6,844 nucleotides of DNA from JAXHTH01 sp034211115 (GCA_034211115.1 JAXHTH010000343.1:1-6844); one strand, 5' to 3'; counted from the first letter of the stretch, positions 1 to 6,726 are shown. A program made the numbers and translations. The notes: generated from the sequence alone by a model not told the origin.

Positions 1-1249
1 CGAACATCGGCAGGTGATAATCGACGATGTCCGGGATGAGCGTCTTCAGCAGCGGCAGGAAGATGCGCTCGGTCGCCTTGCCCAGGTAGTAGTCCTCCTG
101 CGGCAGCAGGCCGACGATGGTGGCGGGGAAGATGGCCTGCCGCCGGTGCGTGATCGCCGTCACGTCCACGAGCGGGTAGCGATCGGGCAGCGAGTAGAAG
201 CCGGTGTGATCGCCGAACGGCCCCTCGAAGGCGGCGCCGGGCCCCAGCGGCTCGTCCCCGGCCGGATCCCAGCCGATGTCGCCGCACTCGGTGCTGACGT
301 ACCCCTCGATGACGATCTCGCTGTTGGCGGGGACCCACAGCGGGACCGTTTTCGCCCTCACGAGCGGAATGCCCCTGCCGTTGAGGAAGCCGGCCATGAG
401 CAGCTCGCTCAGTCCCGGCGGGAGCGGCCCGGTGGCGGCATAGGGCAGCACCGATTCGCCGCCGAAGCAGATCGCGATGGGCATCGGCTCGCTCCGCTTC
501 TTCCACGAGCGCCAGTGGGCCGCCCCGTCGTGGGTGATGTGCCAGTGCATGACCAGATGCGTCTCATCGACGAGCTGGGATCGGTAGACGCCGATGTTGT
601 GGCTGGCGGGCCGGCGGGCGTGGATATCGTCGGCGTGGATGGTGTGCATGCCCGCGAAGGTGATGTAGCGCCCCTGCCCGCGCGCGGTCCCCGCCTGCCG
701 AGGCGTGATGTCGTAGCCGCAGGAGGGCGGATCGCCGTCGTGCGGCCAGCACTTGATGATCGGCAGGCGAAGCAGATCCACCTCGCCGCGCTCGGTGAGC
801 TTGATCACCTCCTGGCAGACGCCCCGTCGCACGCGGCGCGGGGCGGCCCGCAGCAGCGGAAGGAACTTCCGCGCCTTGGAGAGCAGATCACCCAACGACT
901 GCGGCGGCTGCGGCCTCATCAGCTCGCCCAGCCGGGCGGCGATCGACTCGAACCCGTCCCGGTCGGCGCATCCCAGCGCCATCTCCATCCGCCGGTAGGA
1001 GCCGTAGACGTTGATCGCGAGGGGGAAGCCGCAGCCGGCGACGTGCTCGAAGAGCAGGGCCTTGCCGCCGGACCGGCAATGCAGCGGATCGATCGCCCGC
1101 GCGGCCTCGCTCACCGACGGCGCCGCGCGCTTCGCGTGCCGGTCGGCCACCGCGCTGATCTCGAGGATGGGCGAGACGGGGCCGGCGACCCGATGCACCT
1201 CCCCCGCCGCCTCCAGCGCGGCGAGATACTCGCGGAGCGTTCGATACAT
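1..1249 (-). CDS. ubiD: UbiD-family prenylated-FMN decarboxylase (C-terminus cut by window edge)
   Basis: The minus-strand frame is open without a stop from ATG 1249 to the left edge, giving 416 residues. The N-terminus (MYRTLREYLAALEAAGEVHRV) is typical of UbiD proteins. The prenyl-FMN/metal-binding segment HNIGVYR lies at residues 217-223, with Asn218 and Arg223. The acidic motif EGPFGDHTGFY starts at Glu342, with Asp347 in the second acidic position. Together these give the Arg-Glu-Glu/Asp catalytic set known in UbiD and Fdc1. The family performs non-oxidative decarboxylation of aromatic or alpha,beta-unsaturated acids and needs prenyl-FMN from a UbiX enzyme, which is not in this window. 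UbiD proteins are usually about 480-600 residues, so roughly 70-180 residues are missing. If the host is a planctomycete, which generally use menaquinone, a menaquinone-pathway decarboxylase is more likely than ubiquinone synthesis; the substrate cannot be read from the sequence. No Shine-Dalgarno sequence is visible before ATG 1249. The gene is divergent from the ABC genes. Confidence 0.93.
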   Translation of the reverse strand, partial: MYRTLREYLAALEAAGEVHRVAGPVSPILEISAVADRHAKRAAPSVSEAARAIDPLHCRSGGKALLFEHVAGCGFPLAINVYGSYRRMEMALGCADRDGFESIAARLGELMRPQPPQSLGDLLSKARKFLPLLRAAPRRVRRGVCQEVIKLTERGEVDLLRLPIIKCWPHDGDPPSCGYDITPRQAGTARGQGRYITFAGMHTIHADDIHARRPASHNIGVYRSQLVDETHLVMHWHITHDGAAHWRSWKKRSEPMPIAICFGGESVLPYAATGPLPPGLSELLMAGFLNGRGIPLVRAKTVPLWVPANSEIVIEGYVSTECGDIGWDPAGDEPLGPGAAFEGPFGDHTGFYSLPDRYPLVDVTAITHRRQAIFPATIVGLLPQEDYYLGKATERIFLPLLKTLIPDIVDYHLPMF

Positions 1250-1255
1250 GGCCAG

Positions 1256-1284
1256 AGCATAGAGCGGCGGCGCCGGCCGATCGA
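1256..1284 (-). promoter_or_regulatory. Weak candidate promoter for ubiD, placed for a leaderless mRNA
   Basis: On the minus strand TATGCT (1261-1256, four of six matches to TATAAT) lies six bases before the ATG at 1249. A TCGATC at 1284-1279 gives a poor -35 with a 17-base spacer. Initiation about seven bases after the -10 would fall on the start codon itself. This fits the absence of a ribosome binding site. The match is weak and may be chance. Confidence 0.22.
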
Positions 1285-1376
1285 CAGCCGCGGCCCCGGG
1301 CCCCGAATCGCAGCGCAGGGGTGAAACACGCCCCCGCGAATCCGGATAAACTCAGCATCCCCCGCCAACGGAGCCG

Positions 1377-1386
1377 AAGGAAGGAA
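1377..1386 (+). promoter_or_regulatory. Ribosome binding site that decides the ABC ATPase start
   Basis: AAGGAAGGAA lies three bases before the GTG at 1390, so its core GGA sits at a workable distance. The frame is open further upstream to a GTG at 1321, but that codon has no such site. The extra 23 residues it would add (polar, Arg/Lys/Pro-rich) do not belong to an ABC ATPase domain. GTG 1390 is therefore preferred. Confidence 0.75.
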
Positions 1387-1389
1387 CCC

Positions 1390-2373
1390 GTGACCGCCGA
1401 CAACGGCCAGTACGCCATCGACCTGCACGATGTGAAGAAGGTCTTCCGAGGCCGGGTGCACGCGCTGCGCGGGATCGAGATGCAGGTGCACGGCGGTGAG
1501 ATCTTCGGCCTGCTGGGCCCCAACGGGGCGGGCAAGAGCACGCTGGTGAAGATCATGATGACCGTGGTGAGGCCGACGGCGGTCTCCGGGACCATGCTCG
1601 GCACGCCCCTCGGGCACAAGCGCACCCTCGCCCGCATCGGCTATCTGCCGGAACATCATCGCCTGCCCCCCTACCTGACCGGGAGGCAGGTGCTGGAGTT
1701 CTACGCCGCCCTGGCGCGGGTGCCGCGGCGTCTGCGCAAGACCCGCGCCGAGGAGCTCATCGATCTCGTCGGCCTTCGCGACTGGGCGAAGACGAAGGTC
1801 TCTTCGTATTCCAAGGGGATGCAGCAGCGCATCGGGCTCGCCCAGGCGCTGATGAACGATCCGGAGCTGATCATCCTCGATGAGCCGACGGACGGCGTCG
1901 ATCCCGTCGGCCGGCGCGACATCCGTGATGTGCTCATCCGCCTCCGCAATGAGGGCAAGACGGTCTTCCTCAACAGCCACCTGCTCAGCGAGCTGGAGAT
2001 GGTCTGCGATCGGGTGGCGATTCTCGTGCAGGGCCGGGTCGTGCAGCAGGGGACGCTGGACGAGCTGACCGCCGAGAGCCGGCGCTACGAGATCGTCATC
2101 GAGGGTTCGCCGCCGGAGTGGGTCGGCGACGAGCTGCGCGTCGAGAAGGGCGAGGGACGATGCACGCTGATTCGCAAGGGCGCCGACCCCGAGCCGATGC
2201 AGGCCCTGCTCGACCGTCTGCGGAGCGAGCAGCGAACGATCCTCTCCATGCGGCCGGTGCGGGAGACACTGGAGGATCTGTTCATGCGGGCCATTACCGA
2301 TCCGGCGACCGGGGCGCTGCTCAAGCCCGGCAGCGCCCCGCCGCCGCGGCGCGGGCGCAGGGGGGCCAACTGA
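1390..2373 (+). CDS. ABC transporter ATP-binding protein (ABC-2 exporter type)
   Basis: With the GTG start at 1390 the protein has 327 residues, normal for ATPases that pair with ABC-2 permeases. All nucleotide-binding motifs are present: Walker A GPNGAGKST (43-51), signature YSKGMQQR (140-147), Walker B LIILDEPTDGVDP (160-172) and the H-loop His197 in NSHLLSE. The Q-loop position reads YLPEH, with Glu88 where many ABC proteins have Gln; this is common in the NatA/DrrA/NosF-like group. Residues after about 230 form a C-terminal accessory domain of unknown role. The protein should sit on the cytoplasmic face and power the permease encoded next, whose ATG overlaps this stop codon (TGATG), so the two are translationally coupled. 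The motifs do not tell the exported substrate. A longer form starting at GTG 1321 is possible but unlikely. Confidence 0.95.
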   Translation: MTADNGQYAIDLHDVKKVFRGRVHALRGIEMQVHGGEIFGLLGPNGAGKSTLVKIMMTVVRPTAVSGTMLGTPLGHKRTLARIGYLPEHHRLPPYLTGRQVLEFYAALARVPRRLRKTRAEELIDLVGLRDWAKTKVSSYSKGMQQRIGLAQALMNDPELIILDEPTDGVDPVGRRDIRDVLIRLRNEGKTVFLNSHLLSELEMVCDRVAILVQGRVVQQGTLDELTAESRRYEIVIEGSPPEWVGDELRVEKGEGRCTLIRKGADPEPMQALLDRLRSEQRTILSMRPVRETLEDLFMRAITDPATGALLKPGSAPPPRRGRRGAN

Positions 2374-3470
2374 TGCAGACCTGGGCTCTGTTTCTTGACG
2401 CGTACCGCGAGCTGAATGCTCGAAAGCTCTTCTGGATCACGCTGGTCCTTTCGGGGGTGGTCGTCGCCGCCTTCGCCGCCGTCGGCCTCAACGAGCGCGG
2501 ATTGACGATCCTCTGGTGGCAACTGGAACTGCCGCTCAACACCACGGTGATCTCGGAGGAGGTGTTCTACAAGTCGCTGTTCGTGAATCTCGGGATCGGC
2601 TTCTGGCTGGCGTGGCTCGCCACCATCCTCGCCCTCGTGTCGACCGCGAGCGTGTTTCCGGAGATGATCACGAGCGGCTCGATCGATTTGCTGTTGTCCA
2701 AACCGCTGGGGCGCTGGCGCCTCTTCCTGACCAAGTACGCCACCGGCCTGCTGTTCGTGACGCTGCAGGTCGCCGTGTTCTGCACGACGAGCTTCCTCGT
2801 GATCGGGTGGCGCGGCAACGCCTGGGAGCCGGCGATCTTCCTGGGCATTCCCATCGTCGTCGTCTTCTACAGCTATCTCTTCTCGATCTGTGTCCTGCTG
2901 GGACTGATCACGCGATCGACCATCGCGTCGCTGCTGCTCACGTTGCTGATCTGGGTGCTGGTTTTCGCGGTGCATGGAACGGAATCCGGCCTGCTCATGG
3001 CGCGGATCAACGCCGACATGAACGTCGAGTCGCTCGAGAGGGATCTGCATCGAATCGACGAGTTCCGCGAGGCGGCGGAGGCAGAGGATCGGCCGCTGCC
3101 CGCGTGGATACGGGGCCTCGATCAGGAACGCGAGGCCGCCCGCACGAGTCGGGATCGATGGCGCCTGGCGCATCGCATCGCCTACGGGGTCAAGACCGCG
3201 ATGCCGAAGACCTCGGAGACCATCGCCCTGCTGGAGCGATGGATGATCAGTCTCGCCGAGCTTCCCGACCGGGAGGGGGAGGAGGAGCCGCCGGCGACCG
3301 GCGCCCTGCTCAGCCAGCCCTCGCAGCGCGTTGATCCCCAGGAATTGAACATGCGGCTCGCCGAACGCATCCGAGCCCGCTCCGTCTGGTGGGTGCTCGG
3401 CACCTCCCTCGCGTTCGAGGCCGTCGTCCTCGCCCTCGCCTGCTGGATCTTCACCCGGCGCGACTATTGA
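2373..3470 (+). CDS. ABC-2-type transporter permease
   Basis: This is a 365-residue membrane protein whose ATG shares one base with the TGA of the ATPase gene; a G-rich AGGGGGG stretch about seven bases upstream can serve as ribosome binding site. By eye there are six hydrophobic segments, at about residues 20-38, 74-95, 122-145, 152-179, 183-202 and 338-360. The short loop SKPLGRWRLFLTKY between segments 2 and 3 is basic and fits the cytoplasmic coupling loop of this family. About 135 hydrophilic residues (203-337), rich in Glu and Arg with likely helical stretches, separate segments 5 and 6. With N- and C-termini inside, this domain lies outside the cytoplasmic membrane. No ABC-2 permease has a catalytic motif, so the assignment rests on topology and on pairing with the ATPase. 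The substrate is unknown. The C-terminus (FTRRDY) ends with a positive-inside pattern. Confidence 0.9.
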   Translation: MQTWALFLDAYRELNARKLFWITLVLSGVVVAAFAAVGLNERGLTILWWQLELPLNTTVISEEVFYKSLFVNLGIGFWLAWLATILALVSTASVFPEMITSGSIDLLLSKPLGRWRLFLTKYATGLLFVTLQVAVFCTTSFLVIGWRGNAWEPAIFLGIPIVVVFYSYLFSICVLLGLITRSTIASLLLTLLIWVLVFAVHGTESGLLMARINADMNVESLERDLHRIDEFREAAEAEDRPLPAWIRGLDQEREAARTSRDRWRLAHRIAYGVKTAMPKTSETIALLERWMISLAELPDREGEEEPPATGALLSQPSQRVDPQELNMRLAERIRARSVWWVLGTSLAFEAVVLALACWIFTRRDY

Positions 3471-3487
3471 TCGGATCCCGCGCGGTG

Positions 3488-3504
3488 GCGGCGCGACGCG
3501 CCGC
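3488..3504. repeat. Perfect inverted repeat just after the permease stop
   Basis: GCGGCGCG at 3488-3495 and CGCGCCGC at 3497-3504 are perfect reverse complements around a single A, and can fold as a seven-pair all-GC stem with a GAC loop. It starts 18 bases after the permease stop. No T-run follows, so it is at most a transcript-end stabilizer or a weak terminator. Confidence 0.45.
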
Positions 3505-3551
3505 GTCGTGCGGAGAGGAGCTTCTCGCAATGGCGCGCAGGATGTGCGTCC

Positions 3552-3571
3552 CCGCGGATGTTCATCCGCGG
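3552..3571. repeat. Palindromic element with nine-base arms
   Basis: CCGCGGATG at 3552-3560 and CATCCGCGG at 3563-3571 are perfect reverse complements separated by TT. As RNA it would form an eight-pair stem with a GTTC loop. It lies mid-gap between convergent genes, with no T-run beside it. Shape and position resemble REP-like intergenic palindromes, but only one copy is seen in this window. Confidence 0.5.
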
Positions 3572-3618
3572 CGGTCAGCACCTCCACTGAAGACGTTTGT
3601 GCGAAGTTCAACGACGGA

Positions 3619-3649
3619 CAGCGCCCGCGGCTCGGGTCCGCGGGCGCTG
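3619..3649. terminator. Strong hairpin, probable bidirectional terminator between permease and pruA
   Basis: CAGCGCCCGCGG (3619-3630) and CCGCGGGCGCTG (3638-3649) form a perfect 12-pair stem with the seven-base loop CTCGGGT. It lies 27 bases beyond the stop of the minus-strand dehydrogenase gene and about 150 bases beyond the permease stop, so it can serve both convergent genes. Neither side carries a clear T-run, so it is not a canonical intrinsic terminator. In a high-GC genome such stems are still commonly found at transcript ends. Confidence 0.6.
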
Positions 3650-3676
3650 AGCTCATCTGCTGATTCCTGATGCCCG

Positions 3677-5314
3677 TCAATCCTTGGCCAGGAACCCGTA
3701 GCGGTAATCCGGCGGCGGGTTGAAGGTCTCCTTGATCGTCCGCGCGCTCATCCAGCGGTAGAGGTTGAGCGCGCTGCCGGCCTTGTCGTTCGTGCCGCTG
3801 GCCCGCGCGCCGCCGAACGGCTGCTGACCCACCACCGCCCCGGTGGGCTTGTCGTTGATGTAGAAGTTCCCCGCGGCGTAGCGCAGCGCGTCCAGCGCCT
3901 GCTCGACCGCCTGCCGGTCGTTGGCGAAGATCGCCCCGGTCAGGGCGTACTCGCTCGTGGAGTCGCAGAGCTTGAGCGTCTCCTCGTAATCGCCGTCCTC
4001 GTAGATGTAGATGGTGAGGATGGGCGTGAAGATCTCCTCGACCATGCTCTCGTATTTCGGGTTGGTGGTCAGGATCACCGTGGGCTCGACGAAGTAGCCC
4101 TTGCTGCCGTCGCATCCGCCGCCGGCGATGACCTCCGCCTCCGACGACGCGTTGGCCCGTTCGATGAAGCCCCTGGACTTGTCGAACGCATCCTGATGGA
4201 TGACCGCGCCCATGAAGTTGGTGAAGTCGGTCACGTCGCCCATCCGGATCGACTTGATCTCGTCGAGCAGCGGCTCCCTGATCTTCTCCCACATGCTGCG
4301 GGCGATGTAGGCGCGGGAGGCGGCCGAGCACTTCTGGCCCTGGTACTCGAAGGCGCCGCGGACGAGGGCGGCGATGAGCGCGGCCGGATCGGCCGAGGGA
4401 TGGGCGACGATGAAGTCCTTCCCCCCCGTCTCGCCCACGATGCGCGGATAGTCGCGCAGGCTCGCCATGTTCCGGGCGATGTTCGTCCAGATGGTGCGGA
4501 AGACGGCGGTGGAGCCCGTGTAGTGGATCCCGCCGAACGCGTGGTGCGCGAAATACTGCCTGCACATCGCGCTGGCCGAGCCGGGCACGAAGTTGATCAC
4601 CCCGTCCGGCAGACCCGCCTCCTGGAAGAGCTTCATGATCCAGTACCCGCTCAGGCGGGCGCTGTGGGAGGGCTTCCAGACGCTGGTGGTGCCCATGATC
4701 GCGGGGCTGGAGGGGAGATTGCCCGCGATCGAGGTGAAGTTGAAGGGGGTGATGGCGAAGACGAATCCCTCGATCGGCCGGCACTCGACCTGGTTCCACA
4801 CCCCCGCCGGGCTCAGCGGCGGCTGCTGCTGCTCGTAGATCTCAGCCATGTAGCGGCAGTTGAAGCGGAAGAAGTCGATGAGCTCGCAGGCGGCGTCGAT
4901 CTCCGCCTGGTGGCAGGTCTTGGACTGGTTGAGCATGGTGGCGGCGTTGACCTTCGTCCGCCACGGACCGGCGAGAAGCTCCGCGGCGCGGAGGAAGACC
5001 GCCGCCCGCGACTCGTAGGGCATCCGCGACCAGTCGTGATGGGCGGCGACCGCGGCCTCGGCCGCCATCGTGATCTCCTCCTCCCCGGCCAGGTGCGCGG
5101 TGGCGAGGACATGGCCGTGGTCGTGGGGCATCACCACCGGCTGCGTGTTGCCGGTGCGGACCTCCCGCCCGCCGATGATGAGCGGGATCTCGATCTGTTC
5201 GCCGGCCTGGCGCTTGAGTTCGGCCTGAAGCGCGGCCCGCTCGGGCGAGGCGGGAAGGTAACCGAGAACCGGCTCGTTGCCGGGCGCGGGAACGCAGTAG
5301 ATTGCATTGGGCAT
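3677..5314 (-). CDS. pruA: L-glutamate gamma-semialdehyde (1-pyrroline-5-carboxylate) dehydrogenase
   Basis: This 545-residue cytosolic aldehyde dehydrogenase oxidises glutamate semialdehyde (in equilibrium with P5C) to glutamate with NAD+, the last step of proline and arginine/ornithine catabolism. The ALDH landmarks are in order: ITPFNFTS with the oxyanion Asn192, WKPS with Lys214, TGST (266-269), the general-base Glu295 in GETGGKD, and the nucleophile Cys329 in GQKCSA. The 34-residue Glu-to-Cys spacing equals that of human ALDH4A1, and the length and C-terminus (YRYGFLAKD) fit this stand-alone ALDH4-type group rather than the PutA fusion. ATG 5314 is chosen because GGAGAAGG lies four bases upstream. 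The frame stays open to 5533, but that extension would run through the promoter region and into accA, and has no ALDH character. No proline dehydrogenase gene is adjacent. It is transcribed alone, convergent with the ABC genes and divergent from accA. Confidence 0.96.
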   Translation of the reverse strand: MPNAIYCVPAPGNEPVLGYLPASPERAALQAELKRQAGEQIEIPLIIGGREVRTGNTQPVVMPHDHGHVLATAHLAGEEEITMAAEAAVAAHHDWSRMPYESRAAVFLRAAELLAGPWRTKVNAATMLNQSKTCHQAEIDAACELIDFFRFNCRYMAEIYEQQQPPLSPAGVWNQVECRPIEGFVFAITPFNFTSIAGNLPSSPAIMGTTSVWKPSHSARLSGYWIMKLFQEAGLPDGVINFVPGSASAMCRQYFAHHAFGGIHYTGSTAVFRTIWTNIARNMASLRDYPRIVGETGGKDFIVAHPSADPAALIAALVRGAFEYQGQKCSAASRAYIARSMWEKIREPLLDEIKSIRMGDVTDFTNFMGAVIHQDAFDKSRGFIERANASSEAEVIAGGGCDGSKGYFVEPTVILTTNPKYESMVEEIFTPILTIYIYEDGDYEETLKLCDSTSEYALTGAIFANDRQAVEQALDALRYAAGNFYINDKPTGAVVGQQPFGGARASGTNDKAGSALNLYRWMSARTIKETFNPPPDYRYGFLAKD

Positions 5315-5318
5315 GAGA

Positions 5319-5326
5319 CCTTCTCC
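5319..5326 (-). promoter_or_regulatory. Ribosome binding site of pruA
   Basis: GGAGAAGG on the minus strand (5326-5319) ends four bases before the ATG at 5314. It fixes that codon as the start in preference to upstream in-frame codons. Confidence 0.75.
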
Positions 5327-5363
5327 AACATCATCAGGAAGCCGAAAACGAGGGAAAGAGGGC

Positions 5364-5392
5364 ATTGTAGGCCGTCTGAGGGCCGATGTGGC
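5364..5392 (-). promoter_or_regulatory. Candidate sigma70-type promoter of pruA
   Basis: On the minus strand TACAAT (5369-5364, five of six matches to TATAAT) is preceded, with a 17-base spacer, by GCCACA (5392-5387, matching only the ACA of TTGACA). Initiation near 5357 would give a leader of about 43 bases that contains the pruA ribosome binding site. The good -10 and sensible leader length support it; the -35 is weak. No operator for a proline- or arginine-responsive regulator was recognised. Confidence 0.42.
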
Positions 5393-5474
5393 CGCCTGCG
5401 GGTGACTCCCGGGCGATCCGTCCCGCCACCCCCGGCGCGACCTCCCGCCGCTGTCTCCGCGCCCCGCAAGGCGA

Positions 5475-5480
5475 TACACT
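5475..5480 (+). promoter_or_regulatory. Weak candidate -10 element for accA
   Basis: TACACT (four of six matches to TATAAT) lies 45 bases before the accA ATG, within the sequence GCGATACACTGC. No good -35 is visible 16-18 bases upstream. Initiation near 5487 would leave a leader of about 39 bases. The call rests mainly on position in the divergent gap. Confidence 0.25.
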
Positions 5481-5525
5481 GCACGGCTACGCGATCGCCG
5501 ATCCGGACGCGAGGATCTTCCGCTC

Positions 5526-6500
5526 ATGGCCAACGCCGACGGCTATCGATACACGCTGCCCTTCGAGGAGCCCGTGCTGGAGCTGGAGGCGCAGATCGCA
5601 GCGCTGGAGGCGCGGGGCGACGCCGGCGCGTACGCCGACGAGTTCGCCAAGCTCTGCGAGAGCCGCGATAGCATGCTGCGGAAGATGTACGAAGATCTCA
5701 GTCCCTGGGACACGGTGCGGGTGGCCCGCCATCCCGATCGACCGCAGACCTCCGACTACATCGGGCTGATGTGCCGGGACTTCCGTGAGCTGCACGGCGA
5801 TCGGCGCTTCGGCGACGATCCGGCCATCATCACCGGCCTGGGGCGCATCGGCCCCCACAAGGTCCTGCTCGTGGGGCACCAGAAGGGCAAGACCACCCAG
5901 GAGAAGATCGCCTGCCACTTCGGCTGCGCCCACCCGGAGGGCTATCGCAAGGCCTTGCTGAAGATGAAGCTGGCGGAGAAGTTCCGCCTGCCGGTGGTGA
6001 CCCTGATCGACACGCCCGGGGCGTATCCGGGGATCAAGGCGGAGGAGCGGGGGCAGGCCGAGGCGATCGCCGTCAACCTCCGCGAGATGAGCCGGCTGGC
6101 CACCCCCATCATCGGCGTGATCATCGGGGAGGGCGGCTCCGGCGGGGCCCTGGGCCTCGCCGTCGGCGACCGCGTGGCGATGATGCAGTACGCCTGGTAC
6201 TCGGTGATCAGTCCCGAGGGGTGCGCGGCCATCCTCTGGAAGGAGGCCAACGAGCAGACCAACACGGCGGCGGCGAAAGCCCTCTGCCTCACCGCGGCCG
6301 ACAACCTCCGCCACGGGCTCATCGACGATGTGATCGCCGAGCCCCTCGGCGCGGCCCATCGCCACCCCTCCGACGCCGCCGATCGCCTCCAGCGGTGGAT
6401 CAGCGATCGCCTCCGGGAGCTCAAGCGGTTCAAGCCCCAGACGCTCGTCCGCCTGCGGTACGAGAAGCTGCGGAAGATCGGCGCGCTGACCGGCGGATGA
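5526..6500 (+). CDS. accA: Acetyl-CoA carboxylase carboxyltransferase subunit alpha
   Basis: This 324-residue protein is the alpha half of the carboxyltransferase that moves CO2 from biotin on AccB to acetyl-CoA, making malonyl-CoA for fatty acid synthesis in the cytoplasm; it works as an alpha2beta2 complex with AccD. The N-terminal helical region (LELEAQIAALEAR, 18-30) is followed by a crotonase-fold core. Landmarks are HPEGYRKALLKMKLAEKF (136-153), IDTPGAYPG (161-169), the oxyanion-hole glycines in GEGGSGGALGLAVGD (201-215) and YSVISPEGCAAILW (225-238). The length matches the usual 310-330 residues. ATG 5526 follows GAGGAT (5511-5516) by nine bases. The segment before HPEGYRK reads FGCA, where E. 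coli-type AccA has FGMP. accD, accB and accC are not in the window, so accA stands alone here. The following gene appears to have its own promoter. Confidence 0.97.
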   Translation: MANADGYRYTLPFEEPVLELEAQIAALEARGDAGAYADEFAKLCESRDSMLRKMYEDLSPWDTVRVARHPDRPQTSDYIGLMCRDFRELHGDRRFGDDPAIITGLGRIGPHKVLLVGHQKGKTTQEKIACHFGCAHPEGYRKALLKMKLAEKFRLPVVTLIDTPGAYPGIKAEERGQAEAIAVNLREMSRLATPIIGVIIGEGGSGGALGLAVGDRVAMMQYAWYSVISPEGCAAILWKEANEQTNTAAAKALCLTAADNLRHGLIDDVIAEPLGAAHRHPSDAADRLQRWISDRLRELKRFKPQTLVRLRYEKLRKIGALTGG

Positions 6501-6535
6501 ACCGGTCCGACAAACGCGGCGCCTCCGCGGCGCGG

Positions 6536-6568
6536 CGACGGGCCCCGGCGGGGCGCTGCCGGCCGTCG
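6536..6568 (+). terminator. Imperfect GC-rich hairpin downstream of accA
   Basis: CGACGG (6536-6541) pairs with CCGTCG (6563-6568), and an inner CGGC/GCCG pairing can extend the stem after a bulge. It begins 36 bases after the accA stop and is followed by a C-rich run, not a T-run. It is a possible transcript end for accA, given that a promoter for the next gene follows, but GC-rich DNA folds easily and the call is weak. Confidence 0.3.
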
Positions 6569-6601
6569 GTCCGCCCCCCCCGCCTGCGGCGGTGGCGCAT
6601 C

Positions 6602-6611
6602 TTGAATTCAA
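6602..6611. repeat. Ten-base perfect palindrome just upstream of the -35 element
   Basis: TTGAATTCAA is a perfect palindrome ending six bases before the TTGACG element. It sits in an A/T-rich island, unusual in this GC-rich window. It could be an operator half-site pair or an UP-like element; short palindromes also arise by chance. Confidence 0.3.
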
Positions 6612-6617
6612 AGACGA

Positions 6618-6646
6618 TTGACGACCCCCCTTCTCCCCCGTACGAT
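6618..6646 (+). promoter_or_regulatory. Sigma70-like promoter for the lysine-rich protein gene
   Basis: TTGACG (6618-6623, five of six matches to TTGACA) and TACGAT (6641-6646, four of six to TATAAT) are separated by exactly 17 bases. This is the best promoter match in the window. Initiation near 6653 would give a leader of about 74 bases, holding a five-pair GCAAA/TTTGC stem (6684-6688 with 6696-6700) and the AAAGGA ribosome binding site. It makes the downstream gene independent of accA. Confidence 0.6.
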
Positions 6647-6726
6647 AGGCGGATTCTCGCCGGCAGGCGCCTCGTAAGTGCGTGCAAAGCCGGGGTTTGC
6701 CCGCGGGCGGCGAAAGGAATCCGGCC

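Noticed and set aside
14..1324. A 436-codon open frame on the plus strand
   Set aside because: It lies antisense to ubiD in a GC-rich region. Its translation is rich in Arg, Gly and Asp with no family features, while the opposite strand reads as an intact UbiD protein.
1345..1352. GATAAACT as a -10 element for the ABC genes
   Set aside because: TAAACT matches only four of six positions and no acceptable -35 lies 16-18 bases upstream, so I do not list it as a promoter, although one is expected in this divergent gap.
1321..1389. A 23-residue N-terminal extension of the ABC ATPase from GTG 1321
   Set aside because: There is no ribosome binding site before 1321, whereas AAGGAAGGAA precedes GTG 1390. 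The extension is not part of the ATPase fold.
2085..4799. A 904-codon open frame on the minus strand spanning the ABC genes and part of pruA
   Set aside because: It is antisense to the ABC genes and out of frame with pruA. It crosses the intergenic hairpins and has low-complexity Arg/Gly/Asp composition, as expected of a shadow in GC-rich DNA.
5315..5533. A 73-residue upstream extension of the pruA frame
   Set aside because: It crosses the divergent gap and enters accA. It is Arg/Gly/Ser-rich without ALDH features, and ATG 5314 has a clear ribosome binding site.
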